A stretch of 64,000 nt of DNA from assembly GCF_000368965.1 (NCBI RefSeq), contig NZ_KB849780.1, forward strand, positions 992,145 to 1,056,144, read 5' to 3'. This DNA is from Acinetobacter calcoaceticus DSM 30006 = CIP 81.8. Its GTDB lineage: Bacteria > Pseudomonadota > Gammaproteobacteria > Pseudomonadales > Moraxellaceae. This document shows positions 1-8,652 of this stretch, piece by piece. Both the position numbers and the translations under genes were made by a program. Position 1 is the first letter of the stretch; each line of letters starts with the position of its first letter. A model generated the notes under the pieces. It saw only the letters and a list, made by a program, of their open reading frames with translations. It ran no database searches and was not told the DNA's origin.

Positions 1-749
1 GGTAATACACAGTTTTTACCTACAGCACAGTGCATTACACCATGAGGTTGAGATTGTAACTGGTTAGAGAAATCTTGGAAGTTATCCCATTTAAATGCTT
101 GAGCCGCGCTGGCATTATCTGGATCTATGGCACTGATATTTGTATTTAAACCTGGGGTACGGAACTGATCATATAAAGTACCAGCCTGTTTACCGCGGAC
201 CAATTTAGGCAGTGCTAAACCTTGACCATTAGCAGCTTTTTCTTGGTAATAGTCCCAATAAGGAAGTGAATAATCTTGCCCAACATATTTACGTACTGTT
301 CGCTCATAAAAATAGAGCATCATACGGTGCCAAGGTAAGAAATTTAGATTGCCATGTTGACATGTACCCCAGACTTCATCAGTAAAGCCATCATTTGGGA
401 CTGGTGAATTTTGAATATGCTTATAGTAACTGTCACATACTGCTTTACTATATATCTGTAAGCACTGTGGCATACGGTATTGATTAACATAATAATCTTT
501 GTCTGTTGCATGTGTACCTGTGCCAAAATAGCCATGTGTATTGGCCCAGTAATTAAAGCTTGTACGAAACTCCGGTGATAAGGGGGGAGCATTATTATTT
601 GCTCGCATTTTTTCCAACCCTTTTTGTAATGCACTTACTTTGGCTGGATCTTTTGCAAACTCCGTCGCACTCATTCGTAGTGAGTCAGCATGAGTTGTTA
701 AGCTCATGCTAAATAATAGAGTACCTAAAATATAATAATTTCTCTTCAT
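1..749 (-). CDS. Tyrosinase family protein, secreted (3' part lies outside the window)
   Basis: The minus strand is open from an ATG at 749 to the left edge, about 249 codons, so the C-terminus is missing. Residues 1-21 form a signal peptide ending in THA, pointing to export. The motif HGNLNFLPWHR followed by YFYER is the copper-A site of tyrosinase/hemocyanin-type type-3 copper proteins. PHGVMH near the left edge fits the start of the copper-B HxxxH site. Such enzymes oxidise phenols to quinones with oxygen. Substrate and any accessory copper chaperone cannot be told from this window. The start is the first Met before the hydrophobic leader. Family call is strong; physiological role is unknown. 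Confidence 0.85.
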   Translation of the reverse strand, partial: MKRNYYILGTLLFSMSLTTHADSLRMSATEFAKDPAKVSALQKGLEKMRANNNAPPLSPEFRTSFNYWANTHGYFGTGTHATDKDYYVNQYRMPQCLQIYSKAVCDSYYKHIQNSPVPNDGFTDEVWGTCQHGNLNFLPWHRMMLYFYERTVRKYVGQDYSLPYWDYYQEKAANGQGLALPKLVRGKQAGTLYDQFRTPGLNTNISAIDPDNASAAQAFKWDNFQDFSNQLQSQPHGVMHCAVGKNCVL

Positions 750-1409
750 GTTTTTAAATCCTTGCCATGTTTAATGTTCTTATATTTGATTATTTGTAAT
801 GTATGAATTTACCCTTGGTTTGGATAATTCTTAACCTAATCTAGCATATAAAATAGTTTTTATTAAAGTTTTATGTTTAATATTAATAATGAAAAAATTT
901 AATTTTAAATCCTGTAATTTTTTAGAAAAACTTAATTATTTGATATTTTATTTTTATTGAAATTTAAAAGATAGTTAAAATAAAATTAATTATATTTTTG
1001 TTTAATATGTTTTGTTTTTTTAATTTTACGCTTATGAAGTCTCATTATTTTTTCTGAATTAAATTTTTTAAATATTAAAGCTGAAAATATTTGATTAACT
1101 TTAAATATTAAAAAATAAGTGATTTCAGTTGAATAGTTGTAAAGCAAATTCTAAATATTTTGGAAATGATTATTCATCCTTTGAGTTTTAAAAAGATAGA
1201 TCACAATTACATGATTATTAAGTTTATTTTGTAATTCTGGCATTTTTATTGCTTAATTACTCTTATCTTCAGCACAACACTTGATTTGACAGCCGTATTA
1301 CTTATGCTTCAAATATTCTTGATCACTTATAGTGTGTTTTTCACATGAAAAATGCACCAAATAGACGCGTCTTTTTATTTTGCACTGTATTTGTGCGTTG
1401 GGTGCTGTA
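750..1409. other. AT-rich intergenic region, divergent promoters expected
   Basis: About 660 bases between the divergent tyrosinase and ABC-importer genes. The sequence is extremely AT-rich with no convincing coding frame. A weak Fur-like sequence sits near 1163-1181 (10 of 19 matches to the consensus), not enough to call. I see no riboswitch-like conserved box ahead of the importer. Confidence 0.5.
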
Positions 1410-2429
1410 ATGAAGTTATTGCTTTCAATACTCACTTTACTCATTCTATGTGGATGTTCTTCATCTGAACAAAAGCGAAAAACACAAGAAAAGTTAGCAG
1501 CCCATTCGATATGTGTGTTTGATAGTACAAATACGAGAGTCTGTGTAGATAAATCAGCCCAAAGAATTGTGTCTTTGTTTGAGTCGGGCTTAGATGGCCT
1601 ATATATGCTGGGGCAAGGTCATAAAGTAATTGGCATACCGGCCGAAGTATACATTCAACCATTATTATTTAATGCCTATTCAAAAATAGATCAACGGATT
1701 GCCAATAGAGAGCTTGCTACACCTTCGCAAGGGGCAAATGCCACCAATATTGAAAGTCTTGTGCTGTTAAAACCAGATCTGGTGATTTTGGGGAGCGGAC
1801 AAACCCAAACAATTGAACTGTTAAGGCAGTTTGGCATTGCTGTATATGTGATGGAGTCCGGCACTTACCAGCAAGTGAAAGAAGAACTTTCTGAAATCGC
1901 TGTGCTTAGTGGTGCTCAAAAGCGTGCTCACGAAATTTTAAGCTTTTCTGATGAAGTTGTGGCAGAAGTCGCAGCAAAAACAGCACGTCAGCCAAATAAG
2001 CAATCGATTTATTATGCATGGTCAGGAGGGCGGATTTTTTCTACCTCTGGTCGCAAGTCTATTACCAATGACTTTATTGAGCTGGCGGGTGCTTTCAATA
2101 TTGTTCAGACCGATGCAAATCAACCCAATGTGAACCCCGAGACATTAATTGAGTGGAACCCTGACAATATTGTGCTTTGGAATACCAACCCAAAACTGAT
2201 TTATGAACGAAAAGAATTACAAGGTTTAAGCGCCGTACAAAACCGGAAGGTCTTTAATTTGAGTCCCGCATTTATATATAACCCGCATACCATCAAAATT
2301 ATTATTACGGCGATTTATTTGAATCACAGTATTTATCCTGAACAGTCCGATTTACCTGTAAGTGCTTTACAACAGCGTATTTTAACTAAGTTGTATGGTG
2401 AGCGCCTTGCAAAAGCGTTGGTGCAATGA
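1410..2429 (+). CDS. ABC transporter substrate-binding lipoprotein (siderophore/cobalamin type)
   Basis: A 339-residue TroA/FecB-fold periplasmic binding protein. The N-terminus is a lipoprotein signal with the lipidated Cys at residue 16 (sequence LCGC then SSSE). The core has the family pattern RIVSLFESG near the start of the fold and LLKPDLVIL before the interdomain helix. An upstream ATG at 1380 would add ten residues in front of a normal signal peptide, so 1410 is preferred. Its stop overlaps the permease start by ATGA, so it is the first gene of a binding protein-permease-ATPase importer. The partner genes are of the class that imports iron-siderophores, haem or vitamin B12. The substrate cannot be told from sequence alone, and no TonB-dependent receptor lies beside it. 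Confidence 0.85.
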   Translation: MKLLLSILTLLILCGCSSSEQKRKTQEKLAAHSICVFDSTNTRVCVDKSAQRIVSLFESGLDGLYMLGQGHKVIGIPAEVYIQPLLFNAYSKIDQRIANRELATPSQGANATNIESLVLLKPDLVILGSGQTQTIELLRQFGIAVYVMESGTYQQVKEELSEIAVLSGAQKRAHEILSFSDEVVAEVAAKTARQPNKQSIYYAWSGGRIFSTSGRKSITNDFIELAGAFNIVQTDANQPNVNPETLIEWNPDNIVLWNTNPKLIYERKELQGLSAVQNRKVFNLSPAFIYNPHTIKIIITAIYLNHSIYPEQSDLPVSALQQRILTKLYGERLAKALVQ

Positions 2430-3442
2430 ATATGGAAAAGCTGAAATATTATTGGTTTTACCCGTTACCCGTCGTGATGATTTTTATCTCGCTGCTCATT
2501 GGGCCAACTCAGACATTGAATGCATGGGACTATTTTCGGTGGGGTGTGCAAGCAGTCTTTGGTACACCATATTTTGATGCTGAACAATTTAGACTAATGC
2601 AAAATATTCTTGTGAGTGTCAGACTACCCAGAATTTTACTGACCTTTATGGTGGGGGCTGCATTAGCAACAGCCGGTAATGGCTTACAGGCATTGTTTCG
2701 TAACCCCTTAGTTGACTCTTATGTACTAGGTATTTCATCTGGTGCGGCATTCGGTGCAGCTTTGGCACTTTCTTTAAGTTGGCTTTCGCCAAATCTATCA
2801 GCCTTTATTTTTGGTGTTTGCGCCGTTGCCTTAACGTATTTATTTGCACATCAAAAACATGAAAGCCAGACGTCTTTAGTGATGGTGATTTTATCGGGCA
2901 TGATTGTTTCGGGGCTGTTTTTGGCAGGACTTACAGTTATTCAATACTTAAGTGATCCATTTAAACTGCAAGCCATTGTGCAATGGACCATGGGCAACTT
3001 GCATCAAGCTTCTTGGCAAAAGGTTCAATACGCCGTGCTACCGATTAGCATTGGTCTTGCCGGATTATTTGCTATGCGTTGGCGCCTAAATTTAATGGCA
3101 CTGGGTGCTGAAGAGGCACAGGCTGTAGGTGTTAACCCAAGGTGGGAACAGCTTCTTTTAATTGCTCTGGTGACTGTTTGTACATCAACTTCTGTGGCTG
3201 CGGCGGGTATTATTAGTCTGTATGGGCTATTTATGCCGCATATTGTGAGAATGTTGGTTGGGCCAGATCACCGCTACAGTATTCCTGCCAATATGGTGTT
3301 GGGTGGTAGTTTTCTACTCATGATTGATAACTTTTCTCGGGTTTTACTTACTTTTGAAATACCGATTGGTATTTTTACCATGTTACTTGGTGCGCCATTT
3401 TTCTTATTATTAATGAAAACACAGAGGACTCATTGGGCATGA
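2426..3442 (+). CDS. FecCD-family ABC transporter permease
   Basis: A 338-residue inner-membrane protein with many hydrophobic segments, as expected for the BtuC/FecCD fold (usually about ten helices). The conserved stretch FRNPLVDSYVLGISSGAA at about residues 91-108 is the family hallmark. LGAEEAQAVGVN fits the coupling region that docks onto the ATPase. It overlaps the binding-protein gene by 4 bases and the ATPase gene by 4 bases, so the three are almost certainly translationally coupled. It forms the channel that moves the ligand from the periplasm into the cytoplasm. Confidence 0.9.
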   Translation: MNMEKLKYYWFYPLPVVMIFISLLIGPTQTLNAWDYFRWGVQAVFGTPYFDAEQFRLMQNILVSVRLPRILLTFMVGAALATAGNGLQALFRNPLVDSYVLGISSGAAFGAALALSLSWLSPNLSAFIFGVCAVALTYLFAHQKHESQTSLVMVILSGMIVSGLFLAGLTVIQYLSDPFKLQAIVQWTMGNLHQASWQKVQYAVLPISIGLAGLFAMRWRLNLMALGAEEAQAVGVNPRWEQLLLIALVTVCTSTSVAAAGIISLYGLFMPHIVRMLVGPDHRYSIPANMVLGGSFLLMIDNFSRVLLTFEIPIGIFTMLLGAPFFLLLMKTQRTHWA

Positions 3443-4203
3443 TTCAAATTGATCAGTTAAATTATGCCTATGGGCACAAACAGGTCCTTAAAAATATTCA
3501 TCTGGAGTTTCCTGAAAATCAGTTTTCAGTCATTTTAGGGCGCAATGGTTGTGGGAAATCGACACTTTTTAAGTTGATGGCTGGCTTAGAACCCGTAAAA
3601 GATGGATTGATCCGTTACTCAGAAAAGCCATTATCGGACTTTAAAGGTAAAGATCGGGCTGCATTACTTGGCTTTTTACCGCAATTTCACAAAACCGTAT
3701 TTCCATTTTTGGTTAAAGATGTGGTGATTACGGGACGTGCTGCTTTTAGCAGATATAGACCTTCAAAATCAGATTGGGAACGTGTTGACCAAGCTTTGCT
3801 TGATTTAGACATTGAGCATTTACGTGATCGTCCTTATACGGAGCTATCTGGTGGTGAAAGGCAATTGGTCATGATTGCGCGTATTTTAGTACAAGCACCA
3901 AAAGTCATTTTGCTCGATGAGCCAACCAATCATCTTGATGTTTATTATCAATCTTATTTAATGAAAAAATTGCGTCAGTTGTCGCGGCAAAATTTTACGG
4001 TGATTGCGATTATGCATGATCCAAACTTGGCTTTTTTATTTGCAGATCATTTGTTTTTCATGCGCGAACATGAGGTAGTTAAGCCTGAGTCAAAAACTCG
4101 AATCACCGATCCGAAGTTTTTAAAAAGTGTCTATGATGTCGAGTTCCATGAAGCCATGATTCAAGACAAAACCATTGTTATCCCTGATCATTCTTGGCTG
4201 TAA
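3439..4203 (+). CDS. ABC transporter ATP-binding protein (FecE/BtuD type)
   Basis: A 254-residue ATPase with Walker A GRNGCGKST (residues 34-42), the signature LSGGERQ, Walker B VILLDEP and the switch His in IMHDPN. The ATG at 3439 overlaps the permease stop (ATGA). A TTG six bases upstream is in frame but adds nothing conserved. It powers the importer encoded by the two preceding genes. The GNAT gene starts five bases after its stop, so it is probably read from the same message. Confidence 0.9.
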   Translation: MIQIDQLNYAYGHKQVLKNIHLEFPENQFSVILGRNGCGKSTLFKLMAGLEPVKDGLIRYSEKPLSDFKGKDRAALLGFLPQFHKTVFPFLVKDVVITGRAAFSRYRPSKSDWERVDQALLDLDIEHLRDRPYTELSGGERQLVMIARILVQAPKVILLDEPTNHLDVYYQSYLMKKLRQLSRQNFTVIAIMHDPNLAFLFADHLFFMREHEVVKPESKTRITDPKFLKSVYDVEFHEAMIQDKTIVIPDHSWL

Positions 4204-4208
4204 AAAAT

Positions 4209-4697
4209 ATGACACTTCACTATCAGCTAGCCGACAAATCAGACTATGCATCTGCGGTAGAGTTTGCACTTTATACAAGACAGCTTTTATTCCCAGAAAT
4301 CTATCATGGGCAAGTTCCCAAAGATTTAAAAAATTTTGGGCAATATTATGTCAATGACTCATTGGGCTGCTTCATTACGGTAAAAGATAAAAACCGTATT
4401 ATTGGCACCATTGCATATCGGGCGTATGACCATCGTTTTGATTTAAATTTGCCACCAAATACGGTTGAGGTCGTCAAGTTGTTTGTATTGCCTGAATACC
4501 GCCGTAATGGCATTGCAACTCAGCTATGCAACATGTTGTTTAGCCATGCAAAAAAGAATGGAATTGCCACTTTGTATTTGCACACTCATCCATTTTTGCC
4601 AGCGGCTGAAGAGTTTTGGACTCTACAAGGCTTTGAAGTCATTAATCGAGAATGGATCGAGACGTATGACACCATTCACATGAGTAAATCTTTATAG
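4209..4697 (+). CDS. GNAT family N-acetyltransferase
   Basis: A 162-residue protein with the GNAT core: VEVVKLFVLPEYRRNGIATQL contains beta-4 and the acetyl-CoA pyrophosphate loop (pattern R-R-N-G-I-A). The ATG at 4209 is chosen over an in-frame TTG at 4194 that would overlap the ATPase gene. Five bases separate it from the ABC ATPase gene, so it is the likely fourth gene of the importer operon. It may modify the imported ligand or a derived compound; this is inference from position. Its last bases overlap the convergent AraC remnant by six bases. Confidence 0.8.
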   Translation: MTLHYQLADKSDYASAVEFALYTRQLLFPEIYHGQVPKDLKNFGQYYVNDSLGCFITVKDKNRIIGTIAYRAYDHRFDLNLPPNTVEVVKLFVLPEYRRNGIATQLCNMLFSHAKKNGIATLYLHTHPFLPAAEEFWTLQGFEVINREWIETYDTIHMSKSL

Positions 4698-4966
4698 CGT
4701 TTCATTCTGAGTATGAAATCTTTTTAGAAAGTGGGTAGGCGGATAGCCCATAATTTTACTGAACATTGCTGTAAAAGCAGCCGAGTGTTCATAGCCCAAA
4801 CTAAATGCAATTTCAGTAATCGAGATATTATTTTTCAAGGCATTTAAAGCATAGATGATGCAGACTCGATTACGCCATGCCTGAAATGACATGCCCGTTT
4901 CAGACTTAAACCAGCGATGAAAAGTCCGTTCACTTTTATTGTGATCATGTCCCCACCAGTGATTGC
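4692..4966 (-). pseudogene. AraC family regulator, C-terminal fragment
   Basis: The minus-strand frame encodes a typical AraC/XylS double helix-turn-helix end: KSERTFHRWFKSETGMSF, then IAFSLGYEHSAAFTAMFSK and the terminal GYPPTHFLKRF. AraC regulators are usually about 250-300 residues. Here the recognisable part begins in the first HTH, and upstream bases belong to an unrelated remnant on the other strand. The frame stays open to an ATG at 5042, but those residues (Cys- and His-rich) do not resemble an AraC ligand domain. I read it as a 3' remnant left by a deletion or recombination rather than a working regulator. Confidence 0.75.
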
Positions 4967-4975
4967 ACTGTTGTG

Positions 4976-5185
4976 ATTGGTGTTGAGCAAAAATATGTCG
5001 ATGGTCTTCGCATTGATAGCACCGACGACATTGCAAAGGCATTTCACAAAGATGCTGTGATGTAAGGCTTTACGAATGGTAAATTATTAGGTGAATTAAT
5101 AAAAAATTTATACGCATTTTCACCACAGGTGGCAGCTGCAGCAGCCTTAAAAGATTTAAAAAATATTTTAAGGCATAACTATTAA
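4976..5185 (+). pseudogene. NTF2-like protein fragment with an internal stop
   Basis: Plus-strand translation reads EQKYVDGLRIDSTDDIAKAF, then HKDAVM, a TAA at 5063-5065, then GFTNGKLLGELIKNLYAF in the same frame, ending at 5183-5185. The pattern (motif before HKDAVM, then xGFTNGKLLG) matches SnoaL/NTF2-like proteins such as the intact gene at 7404, where the corresponding stretch is KLIGGPIQGLF. The position of the stop suggests a Tyr codon mutated to TAA. There is no start codon and the 3' half of the family is missing or diverged. It abuts the AraC remnant, so two broken genes meet here. Confidence 0.6.
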
Positions 5186-5225
5186 TCTAATAGTAATATT
5201 CTATGTAATGGATATTTTATTCTAT

Positions 5226-6116
5226 CTAGCAGGTTTCCAAAAGAAAATCTCTAAACCAGCGTTGTATAGAATCATGGTGTGTGCGTTCATGCCATGCCAT
5301 TAATTTATTATAACCACCAACTTCAATAGGTGGTTTTTTGGAAATAATACCTGAATCTTTCTCTAATAAATGATGTGGAGCAACAGCAATCCAATCACTA
5401 TTTTTAAGAATTTCTGGTAACAATAAAAAGCTTGTAATAGACATTACAACATTTCTCTTTTTCCCAATTTTCTCCAATGCAACATCTGTAGCTCCAGCGA
5501 AACCACCTCCATCGTAAGAGACTAATACATGATTGAGAGAGCAAAATGTATCTATATCAAGCTCTTGATTAGCTAATGGATGATTTTCTCGCATCATACA
5601 AACATAGTTTTCTTTATGGATTATCCGTGAACGAAGGTTCAAGGGAACTGTTGGTTCACCCACTATAATAAGATCAAGTTCTCCATTCATCAGCATAGCT
5701 TCGACATTCCGACCATGAATAGACATCAGAGCTATTTTGACTTTCGGTGCAATCTTATTTAAAGCTAATGTAAAAGGTACACCTACACAATGCATACCGT
5801 TATCAGTCGCAGCAATTCTGAAAGTTGTTTCTAGTTCCGCTGGATTAAAGATAGGCGGTTGTATTAATTGCTCAATTTCACTTAATATTTTCTTTAAAGG
5901 TTCCGCTAAAGCAAGAGCTCTATCTGTTGGAACCATACCATATGATGCTCGAACAAATAATGGATCATCAAAACGATCTCTTAGCCGGTTAAGCATGCTA
6001 CTAACAGCAGGTTGTGTTAAAGCTAACTTATCAGCTGCACGTGTAACATTCTTTTCATCTAGTAATGCATCTAGTGCTTTAAGTAAATTTAAATCGAGAT
6101 TATTGATATTAACCAT
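5226..6116 (-). CDS. LysR family transcriptional regulator
   Basis: A 296-residue LysR protein. The N-terminal winged HTH (about residues 5-65) contains KNVTRAADKLALTQPAVSSMLNRLR; the rest is the periplasmic-binding-like effector domain. It is transcribed away from the aldo/keto reductase gene across an 87-base AT-rich gap, the classic arrangement for a LysR regulator and its target. It therefore probably controls the redox cluster at 6204-11107 and its own gene in response to a small-molecule inducer. The T-N11-A type operator cannot be pinned down among the AT-rich repeats in the gap. The inducer is unknown. Confidence 0.9.
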   Translation of the reverse strand: MVNINNLDLNLLKALDALLDEKNVTRAADKLALTQPAVSSMLNRLRDRFDDPLFVRASYGMVPTDRALALAEPLKKILSEIEQLIQPPIFNPAELETTFRIAATDNGMHCVGVPFTLALNKIAPKVKIALMSIHGRNVEAMLMNGELDLIIVGEPTVPLNLRSRIIHKENYVCMMRENHPLANQELDIDTFCSLNHVLVSYDGGGFAGATDVALEKIGKKRNVVMSITSFLLLPEILKNSDWIAVAPHHLLEKDSGIISKKPPIEVGGYNKLMAWHERTHHDSIQRWFRDFLLETC

Positions 6117-6203
6117 ATTTATAGTAAGTATATAGTTTGATAATTATATTTATAACAAAGCATTTCCTAATATGCAAAGCCCTTATCTAAAAGCGCTAGT
6201 ACT

Positions 6204-7220
6204 ATGATAAAAACACCATCAAAATTTATAGGTGAATGCTCATTACCTATGAGTAAACTTGCATTAGGTACAGTTCAGATTGGTTATGACAGTAGGATCA
6301 GCTTTGATCAAGCAAAAGAAATTATAAATGCCGCATATTATGAGGGTGTTCGATACTTTGATAGCGCACCGATGTATGGATTTGGACGTGCTGAATATAC
6401 ATTAAGTACTATTCTACGTGAGTTAGAGATCAGAAATAATGTCCTTGTCAGTACCAAAGTTGGACGTGTTTTAAATACGCGGGGGGGATATTGTAAAGAT
6501 CCATTGTGGTATTTAAAAAATTCTGGTTATAAATATGATTACACTTATGATGGCGTGATGTCCTCTTTTGAGGATAGTCTAAAAAGAACTGGATTAGATC
6601 ATATAGATTTATTATTGGTACATGATCTTGGCAGTATATGGCATGGAGAGAGGGCTCATCAATATTGGAAGCAATTTTGTGAAAGTGGCTTCAGGGCTTT
6701 AGATGAACTGCGTAAGAGCAGAGATGTATCCGCAATTGGATTAGGTGTGAATGAAACTGAAATTGTCTTAAAAGTAGCAAAAGAATTTGAAATCGACTGC
6801 GCCTTGATTGCCGGTCAATACACTTTGTTAGATCATAAACATTCTTATAAAGATTTAGAAAAACTATCAGAATCTAATATAGCTGTTTTTGCTGCGGGAA
6901 TCTTTAATTCCGGAATTCTTGCCTCAGGCACTATAGAGCAAGCCCGATATAATTATGGAAAAGTACCAATAGATATTTTATTAAAAGTTAAAGAAATTGA
7001 ATCTATATGTTTGAAATATAATGTTTCTCTCCCAACAGCAGCTTTACAATTTACAGCAAGTCATCCCGCGATCACTTCGTTAGTTTTCGGGGCTAAAAGT
7101 GAAAATGAAGTCATGCAGAATGTTAGTTCTTATACACAGCAAGTTCCCTACGAGTTTTGGAATGAACTGAAATACAAAAATATCATCAGTACTTCTGTCC
7201 CATTGCCAGTTTCAGATTGA
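6204..7220 (+). CDS. Aldo/keto reductase (aldose/pyridoxal dehydrogenase-like)
   Basis: A 338-residue AKR TIM barrel. It carries the catalytic Asp/Tyr region RYFDSAPMYGFGRAE, the conserved Lys in VSTKVGR, and DHIDLLLVHDLG. These fit the subgroup that includes D-threo-aldose 1-dehydrogenase (L-fucose dehydrogenase) and pyridoxal 4-dehydrogenase, which use NAD(P). It is the first gene of a rightward set and divergent from the LysR gene. No strong ribosome site precedes the ATG at 6204; a second in-frame ATG at 6249 sits just before the barrel (MSKLALGTVQ) and is also possible. Exact substrate is uncertain. Confidence 0.85.
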   Translation: MIKTPSKFIGECSLPMSKLALGTVQIGYDSRISFDQAKEIINAAYYEGVRYFDSAPMYGFGRAEYTLSTILRELEIRNNVLVSTKVGRVLNTRGGYCKDPLWYLKNSGYKYDYTYDGVMSSFEDSLKRTGLDHIDLLLVHDLGSIWHGERAHQYWKQFCESGFRALDELRKSRDVSAIGLGVNETEIVLKVAKEFEIDCALIAGQYTLLDHKHSYKDLEKLSESNIAVFAAGIFNSGILASGTIEQARYNYGKVPIDILLKVKEIESICLKYNVSLPTAALQFTASHPAITSLVFGAKSENEVMQNVSSYTQQVPYEFWNELKYKNIISTSVPLPVSD

Positions 7221-7403
7221 GAAGTAAATTACCTAGCAATAGTATTAGATATTAATTTGATTAATACAGTTTATATAATTCTATAATTATATTTATTTCT
7301 ATGGTTGCACTACTATTTTCATAACAGCTGAGCACACATTCTCTTCTAAAGCCGAATGCTGTTGTCCACGACTGAATTATCATACTGAAGTAGGAAATCC
7401 AAG

Positions 7404-7787
7404 ATGTCTAAACCAACTTATGTAACTGAATACAATGCAATTGTTGAAGTATTAAATAAATATAATGAAGGTGGAAAACAAGCTGATAGCAGCATTATGA
7501 AACCTGCTTTCAGTGAGCACGCAACTATCTTTGGTGTAGATGCTGACAATAAGCTTATTGGTGGTCCCATCCAAGGGTTATTCGATGTTATTGATCGTGA
7601 TTTTAGCCCATCACCAAATGCGCAAGGTGTGATCGTAAATATTGATATCGTTGGAACTGCTGCAAGTGCACGTATTGATACTAATGATATTTCAGGATTT
7701 TGCTTTACAGACTTCTTTAACTTATTGAAAGTAGAAGGTAAGTGGACTGTTATTAGTAAAATTTATCATACCCATTCAACCAATTAA
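7404..7787 (+). CDS. Nuclear transport factor 2-like (SnoaL-type) protein
   Basis: A 127-residue cone-shaped-fold protein of the NTF2-like / putative lumazine-binding type, recognised from YNAIVEVLNKYNEGGKQAD, the middle KLIGGPIQGLFDVID and the closing FFNLLKVEGKWTVISKIY. Such proteins bind or isomerise small cyclic ligands, but many are uncharacterised. A strong site (AGGAAATCC) lies before the ATG. It sits 15 bases ahead of the SDR gene, so the two are probably co-translated. A decayed relative is found at 4976-5185. Confidence 0.8.
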   Translation: MSKPTYVTEYNAIVEVLNKYNEGGKQADSSIMKPAFSEHATIFGVDADNKLIGGPIQGLFDVIDRDFSPSPNAQGVIVNIDIVGTAASARIDTNDISGFCFTDFFNLLKVEGKWTVISKIYHTHSTN

Positions 7788-7802
7788 TATTTGGAGTGGG
7801 GC

Positions 7803-8546
7803 ATGAATTATTTAGAAAGCAAAGTAATCATTATTACTGGAGCCTCTTCAGGTATTGGCAAAGCTTCTGCCAAAATGTTGGCGGCTGAAGGAGCTAAAGT
7901 TATAGCGGTTGCAAGAAATCAAGAACGTCTTAATGAACTAGTTAATGAAGTAACAAAGCATGGTGATCAAATCACAGGCTTTGTAGCAGATGTTACCAAC
8001 CTTGATGACGTTAAAAAGCTTGCTCAATTTGCTAAAGATACTTACGGCTCTGTTGATATTCTAATTAACAATGCTGGACTTATGCTTTTTTCATATTGGA
8101 GCGATTTAGCAATTGATGATTGGAACAAAATGATTAATACCAATATCAAAGGCTATTTGAATGCAATAGCAGGCGTATTACCAATTATGCTTGAGCAAAA
8201 GTCTGGACAAATCTTGAATATGGATTCAGTTGCTGGGCATCAAGTAGATCCAGCAGCGGGGATCTATTGTGCAACAAAGTTTTTTGTACAAGCGATGACT
8301 GAGTCAATGCGTAAAGATTTGGGTGTTAACCATGGTATCCGAGTTAATACAGTTAGTCCTGGTGTTATTAATACAGGCTGGGCAGACAAAGTCACTGATC
8401 CTGAAGGTCGTAAGGCAGCACAAGAGCTCAACAAAATTGCTATAGATCCAGATGATGTAGCACGTGCTGTAGTCTATGCACTTAATCAACCTGAAAATGT
8501 CACTGTGAATGATTTAATCATTTCTCCAACGCGTCAAAATTGGTAA
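7803..8546 (+). CDS. SDR family oxidoreductase
   Basis: A 247-residue classical short-chain dehydrogenase: cofactor loop TGASSGIGK (residues 11-19), NNAG, and the catalytic Y-x3-K in YCATK, with Ser in the preceding strand (MDSVAG). The ATG at 7803 is chosen because GGAGTGGGG just upstream makes a good ribosome site; an in-frame TTG at 7791 lies inside that site. It is NAD(P)-dependent and should oxidise an alcohol or reduce a carbonyl. Within the LysR-linked redox set it probably acts with the aldo/keto reductase and the ene-reductase. Confidence 0.9.
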   Translation: MNYLESKVIIITGASSGIGKASAKMLAAEGAKVIAVARNQERLNELVNEVTKHGDQITGFVADVTNLDDVKKLAQFAKDTYGSVDILINNAGLMLFSYWSDLAIDDWNKMINTNIKGYLNAIAGVLPIMLEQKSGQILNMDSVAGHQVDPAAGIYCATKFFVQAMTESMRKDLGVNHGIRVNTVSPGVINTGWADKVTDPEGRKAAQELNKIAIDPDDVARAVVYALNQPENVTVNDLIISPTRQNW

Positions 8547-8560
8547 CCACTATTTATCTT

Positions 8561-8610
8561 TCGCTTTTCCTATTCTTACAAGATGTGAGGTGGAGAAGCG
8601 ATGCTTTTTA
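8561..8610 (+). terminator. Hairpin with U-tract after the SDR gene
   Basis: Arms 8561-8570 and 8592-8601 pair over ten positions with one G-U pair, then CTTTTTA. The 21-base loop is long, so termination may be partial. Confidence 0.45.
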
Positions 8611-8652
8611 CTCAGGGTTGGATATTAATCACTTTATCATGAAGGTGTATCT

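Noticed and set aside
344..634. 96-codon minus-strand reading frame
   Set aside because: It overlaps the tyrosinase gene in another frame and has no family features; a shadow frame.
1163..1181. Fur-like sequence upstream of the FecCD-type importer
   Set aside because: Only about 10 of 19 matches to the consensus and asymmetric; too weak even though iron control would suit the genes.
1300..1409. Possible cobalamin riboswitch before the BtuF-like gene
   Set aside because: No B12-box-like conserved element or stable fold recognised, and the leader is short.
4844..5047. 67-codon minus-strand frame over the AraC remnant
   Set aside because: No homology in this frame; the AraC motifs are in the neighbouring frame.
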